A DNA stretch of 27,884 bases from CAMCXE01 sp036520615 (GTDB taxonomy: Bacteria; Pseudomonadota; Gammaproteobacteria; Pseudomonadales; Cellvibrionaceae): assembly GCA_036520615.1 (NCBI GenBank), contig DATDJI010000084.1:1-27884 (forward strand), read 5' to 3'. Below the pieces are notes generated by a model. It searched no databases and was not told the DNA's origin. It worked only from the letters and a program-made list of their open reading frames with translations. Within the stretch, counting starts at the first letter, position 1, and each line of letters opens with the position of its first letter. This document shows positions 1-8,071 of this stretch, in pieces. The position numbers and the translations under genes are program-made.

Positions 1-171
1 CAACACACCACCGACAATTACGGTGCCGCCGATAATAGGAATATAATCCATCGGGTCCAACACCAGGCTTATATGCGGGTGCGGAATGGGCACAGGGCCC
101 ACCGGCGGAATAGTCACTATGTGAATATCAATACCAATGACAGGATCAAAATGTTTAATGATCGGCATCAT
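1..171 (-). CDS. N-terminus of a PAAR-like/Rhs-type T6SS effector (partial, runs off left edge)
   Basis: The minus-strand frame opens with two adjacent ATG codons (171-169 and 168-166) and stays open to base 1, giving 56-57 residues. It starts MPIIKHFDPVIGIDIHIV, then a proline/histidine-rich stretch (PIPHPHI), then a glycine/valine-rich segment (IIGGTVIVGGV). This fits my recollection of the N-termini of PAAR-like domains on Rhs-type type VI effectors, where a His-rich beta cone caps the VgrG spike. A purine-rich GGAAGGAA lies about 10 bases upstream. The first ATG overlaps the TGA of the preceding gene as ATGA, which implies translational coupling. The toxin or Rhs portion would lie outside the window. 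The family call rests on pattern memory and context (vgrG two genes upstream), so PAAR identity is probable, not certain. Confidence 0.6.
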   Translation of the reverse strand, partial: MMPIIKHFDPVIGIDIHIVTIPPVGPVPIPHPHISLVLDPMDYIPIIGGTVIVGGVL

Positions 172-1499
172 GCGGCAGTTCCTTCCACATTTTTCAACCA
201 GTCAGCGCCTAATAATTCGTTAAATGTTGTATTAATATCGTTTTTCGTTTGCTGATTTGCGCTTAAGCGCAACATCGCTTGGCCGACAAATCCTAACGTG
301 GATTGCGCGCGTTCCTCATCGGCCATTTTTTTGCCAACATCCAATGCATGGGTGGCAAATTGCCAAGCAAGCGTTGTCTGGTTTAAACGCTCCGAAACAA
401 ATGCCGCCATGCGCCACGCCTCCAGTGCAACCCACAGATCGCTAAATTCTTCCGCTTTAAGCGCAGCCATTTCATAAGCATTAGCTGCGGGCGTTAATTG
501 GTTAGCCAAAAATAACGCCGTGCCTTCGAATAACAATGCTTGTAATAACAATTTTTCACAGCCGGGAATTTTATTTTCTATGCCGATCTGCGCAAACGTT
601 TGCGCTTGTTTATAGTCCGCAATGGCCAGTGAGAATTTCTGAAAATTTAACAATCCACCAGCGCGAGTTAACAGCACCGTTGTTGTCATATCCGGCCACT
701 GATTATTCTGCGTGATAACCAATGCCTGATCGCCAGCATTTATTAATTGTGCTTCATTTTGTTCGCCTATGGCAGTGTTCATCGCCAAAAACAATAATCG
801 CAACTGGGCGCCATCAGAGCCATCATGGGTTTGCTCAGCCACGGCCTTAGCCGCAGCATTTAAATTAAGCGGCGGATTTTGGCTCAAGACTGCATCAGGG
901 TATTTAGCGAAAATATTCATTAACAGCGGATGAGCAGAACTATCGAGCGCTAATAATTTTAATTTCGGCGGCCAGCTTGAGTAATTACGCGCAACCGAGC
1001 AAAGCTGCTCCCACCACTGGCAAAAGGCCTGCGGCTGTTTTAATTCAACCGGATTAATAACCAGAGTTAACTGTTCGATACTCGATTCAAACAAAGCTAT
1101 AACGCTATTTACACTGGCGAAAAGCGCATGCAGACCGCTTTGTGCATGAGCAATATCAAACATTTGCCAGTTTGCATCGGGCTTTTCGACCCTGGCATTG
1201 GAATTATCTTCGATTTCGCCTTTTGCTTCAGCATCGGCTTCATCTAAGCCGTCACGAATGAGCTGGTTAAATTCTTCTGCTAACTGGTAACCATAAGTCT
1301 CACCATTTATAAATGGGCAGGTGAGCTGAATAAACCAGGTGCCGGTATCTTCATCAAACTGCTCTCTTACTTTAATAAAAGCGTTTACCAACAGGCTATC
1401 AGCAGGGTTGATCAGCCAATGTAAAATGGCCTGTTCACCTACAATAAATTCATCCCAGCTATTTGAGAGAATCGTAAGTTGTTGTTCAATGGCGTTCAT
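168..1499 (-). CDS. VgrG-linked TPR-like accessory protein (putative effector adaptor/chaperone)
   Basis: A protein of 443 residues from the ATG at 1499; an upstream in-frame TTG at 1514 is possible but has no better ribosome site. I do not recognise a named family. The N-terminal third is acidic and soluble with no signal peptide or membrane segment. From about residue 245 it becomes alpha-helical with alanine-rich, TPR-like repeats (YKQAQTFAQIG, AANAYEMAALKAEEF, TLAWQFATHALDVGKKM). It sits between vgrG, 59 bases upstream, and the PAAR-like effector, which its stop codon overlaps by four bases. Genes in this position commonly encode adaptors or chaperones that load a cognate effector onto VgrG, as DUF4123, DUF1795 and DUF2169 proteins do, but this protein resembles none of those by eye. 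The function is therefore inferred from position only. Confidence 0.7.
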   Translation of the reverse strand: MNAIEQQLTILSNSWDEFIVGEQAILHWLINPADSLLVNAFIKVREQFDEDTGTWFIQLTCPFINGETYGYQLAEEFNQLIRDGLDEADAEAKGEIEDNSNARVEKPDANWQMFDIAHAQSGLHALFASVNSVIALFESSIEQLTLVINPVELKQPQAFCQWWEQLCSVARNYSSWPPKLKLLALDSSAHPLLMNIFAKYPDAVLSQNPPLNLNAAAKAVAEQTHDGSDGAQLRLLFLAMNTAIGEQNEAQLINAGDQALVITQNNQWPDMTTTVLLTRAGGLLNFQKFSLAIADYKQAQTFAQIGIENKIPGCEKLLLQALLFEGTALFLANQLTPAANAYEMAALKAEEFSDLWVALEAWRMAAFVSERLNQTTLAWQFATHALDVGKKMADEERAQSTLGFVGQAMLRLSANQQTKNDINTTFNELLGADWLKNVEGTAA

Positions 1500-1558
1500 G
1501 CGATAAATGACCAATTTATTTAATTTAAAACTGCCTTATTAGAACACTCACAGGCAGG

Positions 1559-3700
1559 TTAATTTAGTTTAATAATTGGCCCGCTAACGGTGACGCCAGC
1601 CGGATTAATTTGCACGGAACTTGCGCCCATCGAAAGCGTAATACCCGCAGGTGTAATAACAATACTGGACGGGCCCACCGACAACGAAATCTGCGTAAGG
1701 CCTGACTGCGCAATTTGCAACGCGGATAATTCTGCATTCGTGGTAATCGAAACCGATTGCGCTAGCGCACTTATTTCCTGCTTGCCACCTACTTGTAGTG
1801 TTTGATTTGCGCCTACAGTAGTTTCCTGGTTTACACCTACGGAGAGCGTTTGGTTAGTTCCAATACTAATCTCTTGTGTCGTTCCAACACTCTGCGTATT
1901 GCTGCCACCAATGGTTAAACCGCTTTTACCGTTAATGCTTTCGTCACTATTGCCAACAATCGTCACGGTGGAATTTCCCTGCACCGTGCTTTCTTCGTTG
2001 CCTTTAACTGCGGCAGTGCGATTTCCCGTTACATTAAAACTGTCATTACCGCCAGTTGAATGTGAGGTGTCACCAGCCACTGTTGTAGATGCATTGCCGT
2101 CTACTTTTGTTGTGGTATTACCCACGGTATAACGGCTGGCGTCCTTTCCTACTTTCATGTTGTAATTTTTTTGTGCATTGATACGAAATTCTTCGGAATC
2201 CTTTTTATCGTCAATGACTAATTCGTTATAGGTTCCACCGTCGCCGCCTTTGCTGGAGCGTGATTTCATCCCCATCATGCTTTTATTATCCGGCAGGCCA
2301 TAAGGCGGTGTATTTGCGCTGTTATAAACGCTGCCAATAATTAACGGTTGATCTGGGTCACCATTAATAAAGGTTACAACCACTTCCTGGCCGATACGCG
2401 GAATCGTAATTGACCCCCATTTAGCGCCGGCCCATTGGGTTGCAACGCGCACCCAACAGGAACTGGTTTCGTCTTTTTTGCCGTAGCGATCCCAATGAAA
2501 TTGCACCTTTACGCGGCCTTGTTCATCCGTATAAATATCTTCACCTGCAGGGCCTACAACTACTGCCGTTTGCACACCTTCAATGCGCGGCCTAGGGGTA
2601 ATAAATGCGGGCCGAAAGGGTGTATTAGCGGGAATACAAACAAATTGATTGGAATAAGCAGGCTCATCGGCTTCGCTTTCAATAAAACTCTGGTTGTAGG
2701 CTATGTGCTGAATTTCTGTAATTACATAGCTTTTATTATTGTCCGCTACGGCCTCTTCAGATTTGAACGTAAATTTTTTGCCCACTTCAAAAGCATGAAT
2801 ATTACTCGCGCCAGTGGCGCGCTCATGGCCTAATTCTTCCTGCTGCATACGCAATTTAGTCAGCGACGTACCCTGATCGCTCTCGCGATAACTGCCAGGA
2901 TAGGCAAAGCGCGGAAACGAACTATTATTTTTTAATTTAATATGCGTTGTTGTTTGGGTTAATAATGATTGGGTAAATTTTTCGTAGTCAAAGTCGGTCT
3001 GTGCGAAGGCGCCTGAGCAATATTCATAATTGTGTTGCCACAAACGAATATATTCATCGCGGCGAATTCCCGACGAGTGCTGAGCGCTGCTGGGGGTAAG
3101 ATCTGAATAATGATGAGGGGAGTCGGACAGATGCAGAATATTTTTATCCGGCTGATGCTCGATAAAATAATAAATGCCTTCCTGTTCGAGCAAACGGCTA
3201 ATAAAGTCCAAATCGGATTCGTTGTATTGCACGCAATAATCTAAGGGTTTGTGCTCTTCCATAAGCGCAAACACATAGTCAAAAAAGCCCAATTCTTTAA
3301 AAATAAATTCAACTATATCCTTAATATTTTTGTTTTGAAATACACGGCAATCGGTGCGCTTACTTAAAAACCAAAACCAGGGCACCACTTCTGCACGGTA
3401 GGCGTACATGCCGCGCTTTTCCAAACCCGAGTACTGAAAACTTTTCACAAAACCATTTATATAGCGTGCAGCACCCTCGCCTGGCTGAATACAAATACTA
3501 ACGTTATCGCCCACTATATTAAGCGGGTTGATGTTGCCGTCGTGGGATAATAAATCCAGATCAAATTGAAATAGACGAGAAATGCCCTCCACTCCGCTTA
3601 AACGTCGCAGCAACAATACATCGTTACCGAGCCCAGTTTGAATGCGTAGATGACGTGTATCCTGCGTAAATAGCGCAGCGGAAATAAAACCTAGAGACAT
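1559..3700 (-). CDS. vgrG: Type VI secretion system spike protein VgrG (TssI)
   Basis: A 713-residue trimeric spike protein that tips the Hcp tube and carries effectors. The first 350 or so residues have the gp27-like fold (HLRIQTGLG, RRLSGVEGISRLFQFDLDLL, the YNESDLDFISRLLEQEGIYY hallmark). The gp5-like OB domain follows (VQTAVVVGPAGEDIYTDEQGRVKVQFHWDR, abbreviated here as the segment near residues 380-410, with CWVRVATQWAGAKWG and GDPDQPLIIGSVYN after it). The last 180 residues are a repetitive beta-helix needle of TVGxN and TVxGN units. The protein ends PIIKLN with no extra domain, so it is a structural VgrG, not an evolved one, and its toxin must be delivered in trans. A strong AGGAGG lies seven to eight bases before the ATG. 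No other structural T6SS genes occur here, so this is an orphan vgrG island or the edge of a larger locus. Confidence 0.96.
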   Translation of the reverse strand: MSLGFISAALFTQDTRHLRIQTGLGNDVLLLRRLSGVEGISRLFQFDLDLLSHDGNINPLNIVGDNVSICIQPGEGAARYINGFVKSFQYSGLEKRGMYAYRAEVVPWFWFLSKRTDCRVFQNKNIKDIVEFIFKELGFFDYVFALMEEHKPLDYCVQYNESDLDFISRLLEQEGIYYFIEHQPDKNILHLSDSPHHYSDLTPSSAQHSSGIRRDEYIRLWQHNYEYCSGAFAQTDFDYEKFTQSLLTQTTTHIKLKNNSSFPRFAYPGSYRESDQGTSLTKLRMQQEELGHERATGASNIHAFEVGKKFTFKSEEAVADNNKSYVITEIQHIAYNQSFIESEADEPAYSNQFVCIPANTPFRPAFITPRPRIEGVQTAVVVGPAGEDIYTDEQGRVKVQFHWDRYGKKDETSSCWVRVATQWAGAKWGSITIPRIGQEVVVTFINGDPDQPLIIGSVYNSANTPPYGLPDNKSMMGMKSRSSKGGDGGTYNELVIDDKKDSEEFRINAQKNYNMKVGKDASRYTVGNTTTKVDGNASTTVAGDTSHSTGGNDSFNVTGNRTAAVKGNEESTVQGNSTVTIVGNSDESINGKSGLTIGGSNTQSVGTTQEISIGTNQTLSVGVNQETTVGANQTLQVGGKQEISALAQSVSITTNAELSALQIAQSGLTQISLSVGPSSIVITPAGITLSMGASSVQINPAGVTVSGPIIKLN

Positions 3701-3815
3701 GATTCCTCCTGATCCTGGCGGATTAAAAATTAGATGGCGTGAGCACTCAAGGCCGCAAAAATATTGCGCGCCAAATTCAACTGCGCCGTTACGATTTACC
3801 GGGGGGAATTGTGAA

Positions 3816-3838
3816 CCTTAGGGGCTTTGACCCTAAGG
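3816..3838. repeat. Perfect 8-bp inverted repeat (hairpin CCTTAGGG/CCCTAAGG)
   Basis: CCTTAGGG at 3816-3823 and CCCTAAGG at 3831-3838 are exact reverse complements around a 7-base spacer. No T-run follows on either strand, so it is not a standard intrinsic terminator. It could be an operator or a chance palindrome in the vgrG upstream region. Confidence 0.5.
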
Positions 3839-4073
3839 GCATTAACAAGTTAGTGAGTGTTTGGCCACTTACGAGCCAGTATATCCCCATAATAGTGCGC
3901 GTCAAGCACTGGGTTGCGCTCGCCTCTAGAGTGCAAAGCTAATCAATATTTTCCACTCGTGCCTAGAGCAAAAGCCGATGCAGAGCCGTTAACTGAGGTT
4001 GCTAATACAAGATTGCGGTACGTCTGCTCCACAGGCAGGCGGACGGCTCAGAGTGATCTCTGGCCTATCGTAC

Positions 4074-4106
4074 CTGAAGAATTGTACCGGCTAAAGAATG
4101 GTACCG
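4074..4106. repeat. Imperfect 16-bp tandem direct repeat
   Basis: CTGAAGAATTGTACCG (4074-4089) and CTAAAGAATGGTACCG (4091-4106) match at 14 of 16 positions with a one-base gap. Its role is unknown; a paired regulatory site or a slippage product are both possible. Confidence 0.45.
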
Positions 4107-4216
4107 AGTGAGGAATTTTGTAATAGAAGTGAGAATTTTTTATCAAAAGAATAAGCAACAGTAGATAGTAAGCAGATTTTATTAAGTAAAAATAGCTGGA
4201 TGCAGCGCAGCAATAA

Positions 4217-4483
4217 TTAATCGTTAATAATATATTGCAAGCCAACGCCGTCGTTTTCCACTCTCACAATACGCATTTCTACAATTGGCGCCTCTTCAGC
4301 AAGGCCTTGAATTTGGCCCTTCACTATGGCGCCAGGAGAAGGTAAGTCCGTGGGTTTTACAATTATAAATAGGCCCCCTTCTGAGAAGTTTTTTGTGGCT
4401 ACTACCTTCTCACCAAACTGCGGATGCGCAATTTTAATGTTCACCCGTAAGGGTATCCGCTGATGTTCGCGCCGATCTTGCAT
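4217..4483 (-). CDS. PilZ-domain protein (c-di-GMP receptor)
   Basis: A small stand-alone PilZ protein of 88 residues with no signal peptide or membrane segment, so cytoplasmic. Both halves of the c-di-GMP binding signature are visible: RxxxR at the N-terminus (RREHQR, residues 4-9) and the [D/N]xSxxG motif (NFSEGG near residue 33). A beta-rich remainder ends in GVGLQY, as in other PilZ barrels. It should bind c-di-GMP and pass the signal to an unknown partner, for example motility, exopolysaccharide or type IV pilus functions. It is monocistronic and minus-strand. The neighbouring GGDEF-EAL gene at 5471-7560 is broken, so the c-di-GMP it senses probably comes from elsewhere. The family is secure; the downstream process is not known. 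Confidence 0.9.
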   Translation of the reverse strand: MQDRREHQRIPLRVNIKIAHPQFGEKVVATKNFSEGGLFIIVKPTDLPSPGAIVKGQIQGLAEEAPIVEMRIVRVENDGVGLQYIIND

Positions 4484-4719
4484 GTGTACTCGCCATTAGA
4501 GGATTTATACAACAACTCTAGCTGAATTTATAAGCCTAGCAACACGGCGGCGCAGTGCATTGGGCATTTTAGTATTCACCGGGTTAAGCAGCCCTTCGTA
4601 AAACCGCTACCGCTACACACTTAACGCGCCATCTGCTGACGCCTCTGGCACCTCCTCCTATCCACGTTTTCCTGCAACAGATTATGGTGTCCGTGTTTTT
4701 GACTGCTGATATTTGTTCC

Positions 4720-5087
4720 ATGATTTTTAGTTATCGCACACTGAAAAATAACCCTCTCCGCTTGCAACGCTTTTTCCCAATCATAGCCTCACACACCACA
4801 CTTCATTACAGGAACTTATTACAATCACTCAGCGCCGTTTTAGCTGCTGCGTTTTTAGCGAGCACAGCGTTTGGCAGCCAGCTTCAAGGTACGGAATTTG
4901 GTATCACGCCTCTCGCCTCCGGTTATCAACTAGCCGAACAAGCAGCTGAAAAACTCGCCGAAGGTAAATACGGCTCCACTAAAGAGGCAAAGCCCACGAA
5001 GGTAAATGTGGCGCCGAACATAAAAATGATGCTGCGACCGACCGTAAAAAAACGAAAGGTAATGCAAAAGAGGGCAAGTGCGGGTGA
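4720..5087 (+). pseudogene. HvfA-like copper-responsive peptide precursor, frameshifted
   Basis: Seen: one frame encodes a signal-peptide-like segment (SLSAVLAAAFLASTAFG, from about 4831), then ASGYQLAEQAAEKLAEGKYG, and then becomes basic and unstructured to a stop at 5092-5094. The frame one base over carries EGKCG at 4998-5012 and a second EGKCG at 5070-5084 followed at once by TGA (5085-5087). Adding one G to the GG at 4986-4987 joins the frames and gives a signal peptide plus EGKYG, EGK and two EGKCG motifs. Known: HvfA-family precursors (also called bufferin-type) have exactly this plan, with repeated EGKCG cysteines modified by an HvfB (DUF692) and HvfC pair. The first motif has Tyr instead of Cys. 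No clear start codon with a ribosome site precedes the signal segment; ATG at 4720 or 4684 is the only option. No hvfB or hvfC is nearby. A sequencing error in one G is the alternative to decay. Confidence 0.72.
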
Positions 5088-5094
5088 GGGGTAA

Positions 5095-5470
5095 ACACGG
5101 TGCCAATAAAAAACAGCACGCAGGTTAGGCATGTGCGCGAACGGTTATTTAAATAATAATTACGTAGCCTCTAATTCAAATAAGATGTTAAAAACCCCAG
5201 AAGATTTTTAATCTTATATTCGCGTCGAATACCGATTGACGATAGTTTTGCAATATTGCACATACATGCTCTATTCTTCAGCGATTTTATACGCCTTAAC
5301 GCACCCGCCTTTAGTTTCTACGGTTTGCCTCTAACATCGCCAGACTGATTTCAACTTTGGTCACACCATCAATAACCATTTGAGCAGCCTACTCCAAATG
5401 CATCGCCCGAACTGCTACGAGGTGCGTATGGTTCTAAATTTTTAGCACAATTGCTATGAGCGAAATCAGT
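5095..5470. other. Intergenic region between HvfA-like and GGDEF-EAL pseudogenes
   Basis: No supported gene in 376 bases. A minus-strand frame at 5311-5379 encodes 22 residues beginning MVIDGVTKVEISLAML, which reads like a protein tail but has a stop just upstream and no ribosome site. No clear terminator was seen for either flanking gene. Confidence 0.4.
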
Positions 5471-7560
5471 CTACACAGTGCTTACAAGCTGAGCATCCTG
5501 CGTGAGCAATTCTGTAAACTTTTCGGCTGCAATCGGCTGACTAAATAAATAGCCTTGCCCCTCATCGCAATTGCGTGCTTTTAAGAATGCAAGCTGTATC
5601 AGATTTTCTACTCCCTCCGCCACCACGCGCATTTTCAGGCTATTACCCATGCCGATCACGGCGCTGACAATAATGCCTTCGTCATCACAAGAGAGAATAT
5701 CACTGACAAAGGATTGGTCAATTTTGAGAACATCAATCGGAAACTGTTTGAGATAGCTCAAACTAGAATAACCGGTACCAAAATCATCGACGGCGAGCTG
5801 CACTCCCATCGTTTTTAATTTTTTTAATATTTCAGCGCTTGATACTACATCACGCATTAATACCCCCTCGGTAATTTCTAATTCTAAAAACTCCGGGGCT
5901 AATCCCGTTTCTTCTAAAATTGTACGTACACTTTCATAAAAATTTGTCTGGCTAAATTCTAACGCAGAAATATTAACCGCTATAGGCAAAGGCCCAAGAT
6001 TGGAATCGTGCCACTTTTTTGCTTGCCGACAAGCTTCGCGTAATACCCAACGGCCAATAGGCACAATGAGACCCGAATCTTCAGCTATTGAAATAAACCG
6101 GGAGGGTAAAACGGGTTCATCTTCACCGGAGCGCCAGCGTAATAGAGCTTCCGCTTCTGCAATGGCGCCCGTACCCAGGTTAACTTTGGGTTGGTAATGC
6201 AACACGAATTCTTTTCTATCAAGGGCATTTCGTATATTTGCCTCAATATATTGCCGCTCCACCGCTCGAGCGTTCATATTGCTATTGAAAAACTGATAGT
6301 TATTGCGACCTTTTTCTTTCGCATAATACATGGCAGTATCAGCATTTTTTATCAAAATTTCAGCTGTTTCTCCATCGTGTGGATACACACTAATGCCAAT
6401 GCTAGTAGTTACATTTAATTCATGGCTGTCAATTTCATGTCGTTTATTTAAAGCCTTCAATATTTTAGCCGCCGTTAAAGCCGCGTCTTCGCCAAATTTA
6501 CTGGCAAGTAGGATAATTCATCGCCCCCTTGCCGGCTGACTGTATCCGAACTGCGCACACAGCCACTTAGGCAGCGGGTGACCGATTGCAATAATTTATC
6601 GCCTGTTTCATGGCCCAGCGAGTCATTAATATATTTAAAATTATCCAAGTCGAGAAAAAGCACCGCTAATTGTGTTGATCCACGCTTGGCTAAGGCTATA
6701 GCCTGGACAATCCGATCACTTAGCAAAACACGATTAGGTAAATTGGTTAAAAAATCATGGTGCGCTAAATGCTCCATTTTTTTACTCATGCTTTTAGTAA
6801 GTGTAACGTCGTGAAAAACAATTACCGCGCCTGTAAGTTTTCCTTCCCAATCGTGTATGGGCGATATCGAATCTTCAATACTAGTCTCACTACCATTTTT
6901 GCGAATTAACACTGTGCCGCTTTCTAAAGTTTGATTGCTGTCTTTTTTTAATGCCTGCTCAACCGGGCCTACTATCGGTTCTCGAGTATCGCCATTAATT
7001 AACTGGAACACTTCATTTATAGAATGCCCGGAGGCCTCTTCGCGAGTCCACAATGTCATGGCTTCAGCGGCAATATTCAAATAATCAACGTTGCCAGCCA
7101 AGTCCGTACAAATAACCGCGTCGCTAATGGAATTAAGTGCGATCTCGGCCCGAGCTTGGTCTCGATGAAAAGTTTGTTCTAGTGCTTTTCGTTGAATAAT
7201 ACTACGCAGGGCTTGGGGCACTAAATTGTTTTTTAAATAACCCTTGGTCAAATAAGCTTGGGCTCCATTTTTTATCGACTCCTCTGCTAGCCCCGAATTA
7301 TCTTCTTTCACGATAACAACGATAGGAGTGTGTGATGCGGCCAGAAACAACTGATCAAAAGTCCCAACGCCTTGACTATCAGCCAAAAATAAATCCGCGA
7401 GCACTATATCTATATTACCTTTTTCCAATCGCTCAATTGCGTCACTTAGCGTATTGACCCACTCGATATCAAAAGGCCCATCGTGAGCGCTTTTAAGTAT
7501 TTCTTTTAATATATTAACGTCCGTAGAATCGGTACTGACGATCAAAACTTGATGGGACAT
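5471..7560 (-). pseudogene. REC-PAS-GGDEF-EAL c-di-GMP turnover protein, broken by one missing base
   Basis: Translation starts at ATG 7560 behind a strong AGGAGGAG site. Residues 1-125 are receiver-like (VLADLFLADSQG holds the phospho-Asp, LTKG the Lys), although the usual acidic pair is degenerate (LIVSTDSTD). A PAS domain follows (about 140-250), then a GGDEF domain to SRQGGDE, where the frame changes and stops at 6475. The other frame continues the GGDEF domain (TSIGISVYPHDG, KNADTAMYYAKEKGRNNY) and a complete EAL domain with EALLRW, ELEITEG, DDFGTGYSSLSYL and EGVE, ending at 5471. One extra base between 6515 and 6514 restores GGDEFILL and then one frame throughout. The EAL half keeps its catalytic residues and could be made by re-initiation, but the cyclase cannot be made as read. 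Sequencing error is the alternative. Confidence 0.9.
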
Positions 7561-7604
7561 TTGGATCTCCTCCTAGCAGGATATGCACGGAGAGGGCCGC
7601 ACAT

Positions 7605-7688
7605 CACTTCGGTTAGTTTAAATTGGAATAGGCTTTGTCGAACATCATCGTCCGAATGATCGCTAACGATAATTATGAAGTGAAGATT
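7605..7688 (-). pseudogene. Possible remnant of a response-regulator receiver N-terminus
   Basis: Directly upstream of the GGDEF-EAL gene, the minus-strand frame reads NLHFIIIVSDHSDDDVRQSL and on to FQFKLTEV. This resembles beta-1/alpha-1 of Rcp1-type receivers (hydrophobic strand, then D-x-x-x-D-D), which often precede REC-PAS-GGDEF-EAL proteins. After LTEV the similarity ends, and the frame runs into the start of the next gene. It has no start codon in a sensible position. If real, it is a truncated relic of a lost partner gene; it may equally be chance. Confidence 0.25.
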
Positions 7689-7815
7689 TTTGGATGACGA
7701 ATCAGAGCATGCTTTGTTTATCACGTTAACGGTGCGCCAGGACACATACAATCACAAGACCTATTCACTGTAGCAGTATGCTTCAATAGAAATTAGCACA
7801 TCAATTTTGAGTGGC

Positions 7816-7843
7816 TTGCGAGCTTACTTTATTCATCTACAAT
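7816..7843 (+). promoter_or_regulatory. Candidate sigma-70 promoter for an orphan transcript
   Basis: TTGCGA at 7816-7821 and TACAAT at 7838-7843 are separated by 16 bases, a reasonable -35/-10 pair. Transcription would start near 7850. No plus-strand gene follows, but an intrinsic terminator lies about 135-155 bases downstream. Confidence 0.4.
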
Positions 7844-7849
7844 AATACA

Positions 7850-8005
7850 CAGCATGATTTCGAGATGTTAATTAGCCGCTCAAGGCTTCCACGTAACGCC
7901 AAGGCGCACAGGAAATTTAAAGCCGTCATTACATGAGCCTGATAGATTCGTCGATTTTAGAATCAGCGCACGATGCCGAGTGAACACCTAGGTAGGTGTT
8001 TTTTT
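7850..8005 (+). ncRNA. Candidate small RNA between a promoter and an intrinsic terminator
   Basis: The interval of about 155 bases lies between a plausible sigma-70 promoter (7816-7843) and a perfect hairpin/T-run terminator (7983-8005). It contains no plus-strand reading frame worth naming. Nothing in it matches an RNA family I know; I compared it by eye with the GEMM c-di-GMP riboswitch and RsmY/Z-type repeats and found neither. The start position is inferred from the promoter only. Confidence 0.35.
7983..8005 (+). terminator. Intrinsic terminator (orphan, plus strand)
   Basis: AACACCT (7983-7989), a 4-base loop AGGT, and AGGTGTT (7994-8000) form a perfect 7-bp stem, and T runs from 7999 to 8005. 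There is no matching A-run on the left, so it works only for plus-strand transcripts, yet both flanking genes are on the minus strand. Confidence 0.75.
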
Positions 8006-8029
8006 CGCTGCCGGATAAGAAGCGTCGAA

Positions 8030-8071
8030 TGACGCATAGGTTGGCTATGTTGACGCATAGGTTGGTTATGT
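8030..8071. repeat. Tandem 21-bp duplication
   Basis: TGACGCATAGGTTGGCTATG plus T (8030-8050) is followed immediately by a copy with one change, C to T (8051-8071). Two copies only. It lies in an apparently non-coding region and is most simply a slippage duplication. Confidence 0.8.

Larger units (their letters stand above)
3701..4216. other. Gene-poor interval upstream of vgrG
   Basis: No convincing gene in 516 bases. Two overlapping plus-strand frames (3739-3942 and 3914-4111) are open for about 65 codons each but start with GTG or TTG without ribosome sites, and their products are not recognisable. The second ends in a fairly protein-like stretch (DLWPIVPEELYRLKNGTE), so a decayed fragment is possible. 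The vgrG promoter must lie in the right-hand part of the minus-strand leader, but no clear sigma-70 or sigma-54 boxes were found. Confidence 0.5.

Noticed and set aside
3739..4111. Two overlapping plus-strand frames upstream of vgrG
   Set aside because: GTG/TTG starts without ribosome sites, no recognisable product, and no signal peptide; kept only as a possible relic in the interval note.
5236..5270. TTGACG as a -35 box upstream of nothing on the plus strand
   Set aside because: No acceptable -10 at 16-18 bases and no gene downstream on that strand.
5311..5379. Minus-strand 22-codon frame beginning MVIDGVTKVEISLAML
   Set aside because: Too short, with a stop just upstream and no ribosome site; at best a gene tail.
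7850..8005. GEMM (c-di-GMP) riboswitch, suggested by GCGCACAGGAAA and AAAGCC strings
   Set aside because: The conserved core spacing and the paired tetraloop/receptor elements are absent, and no gene follows on that strand.
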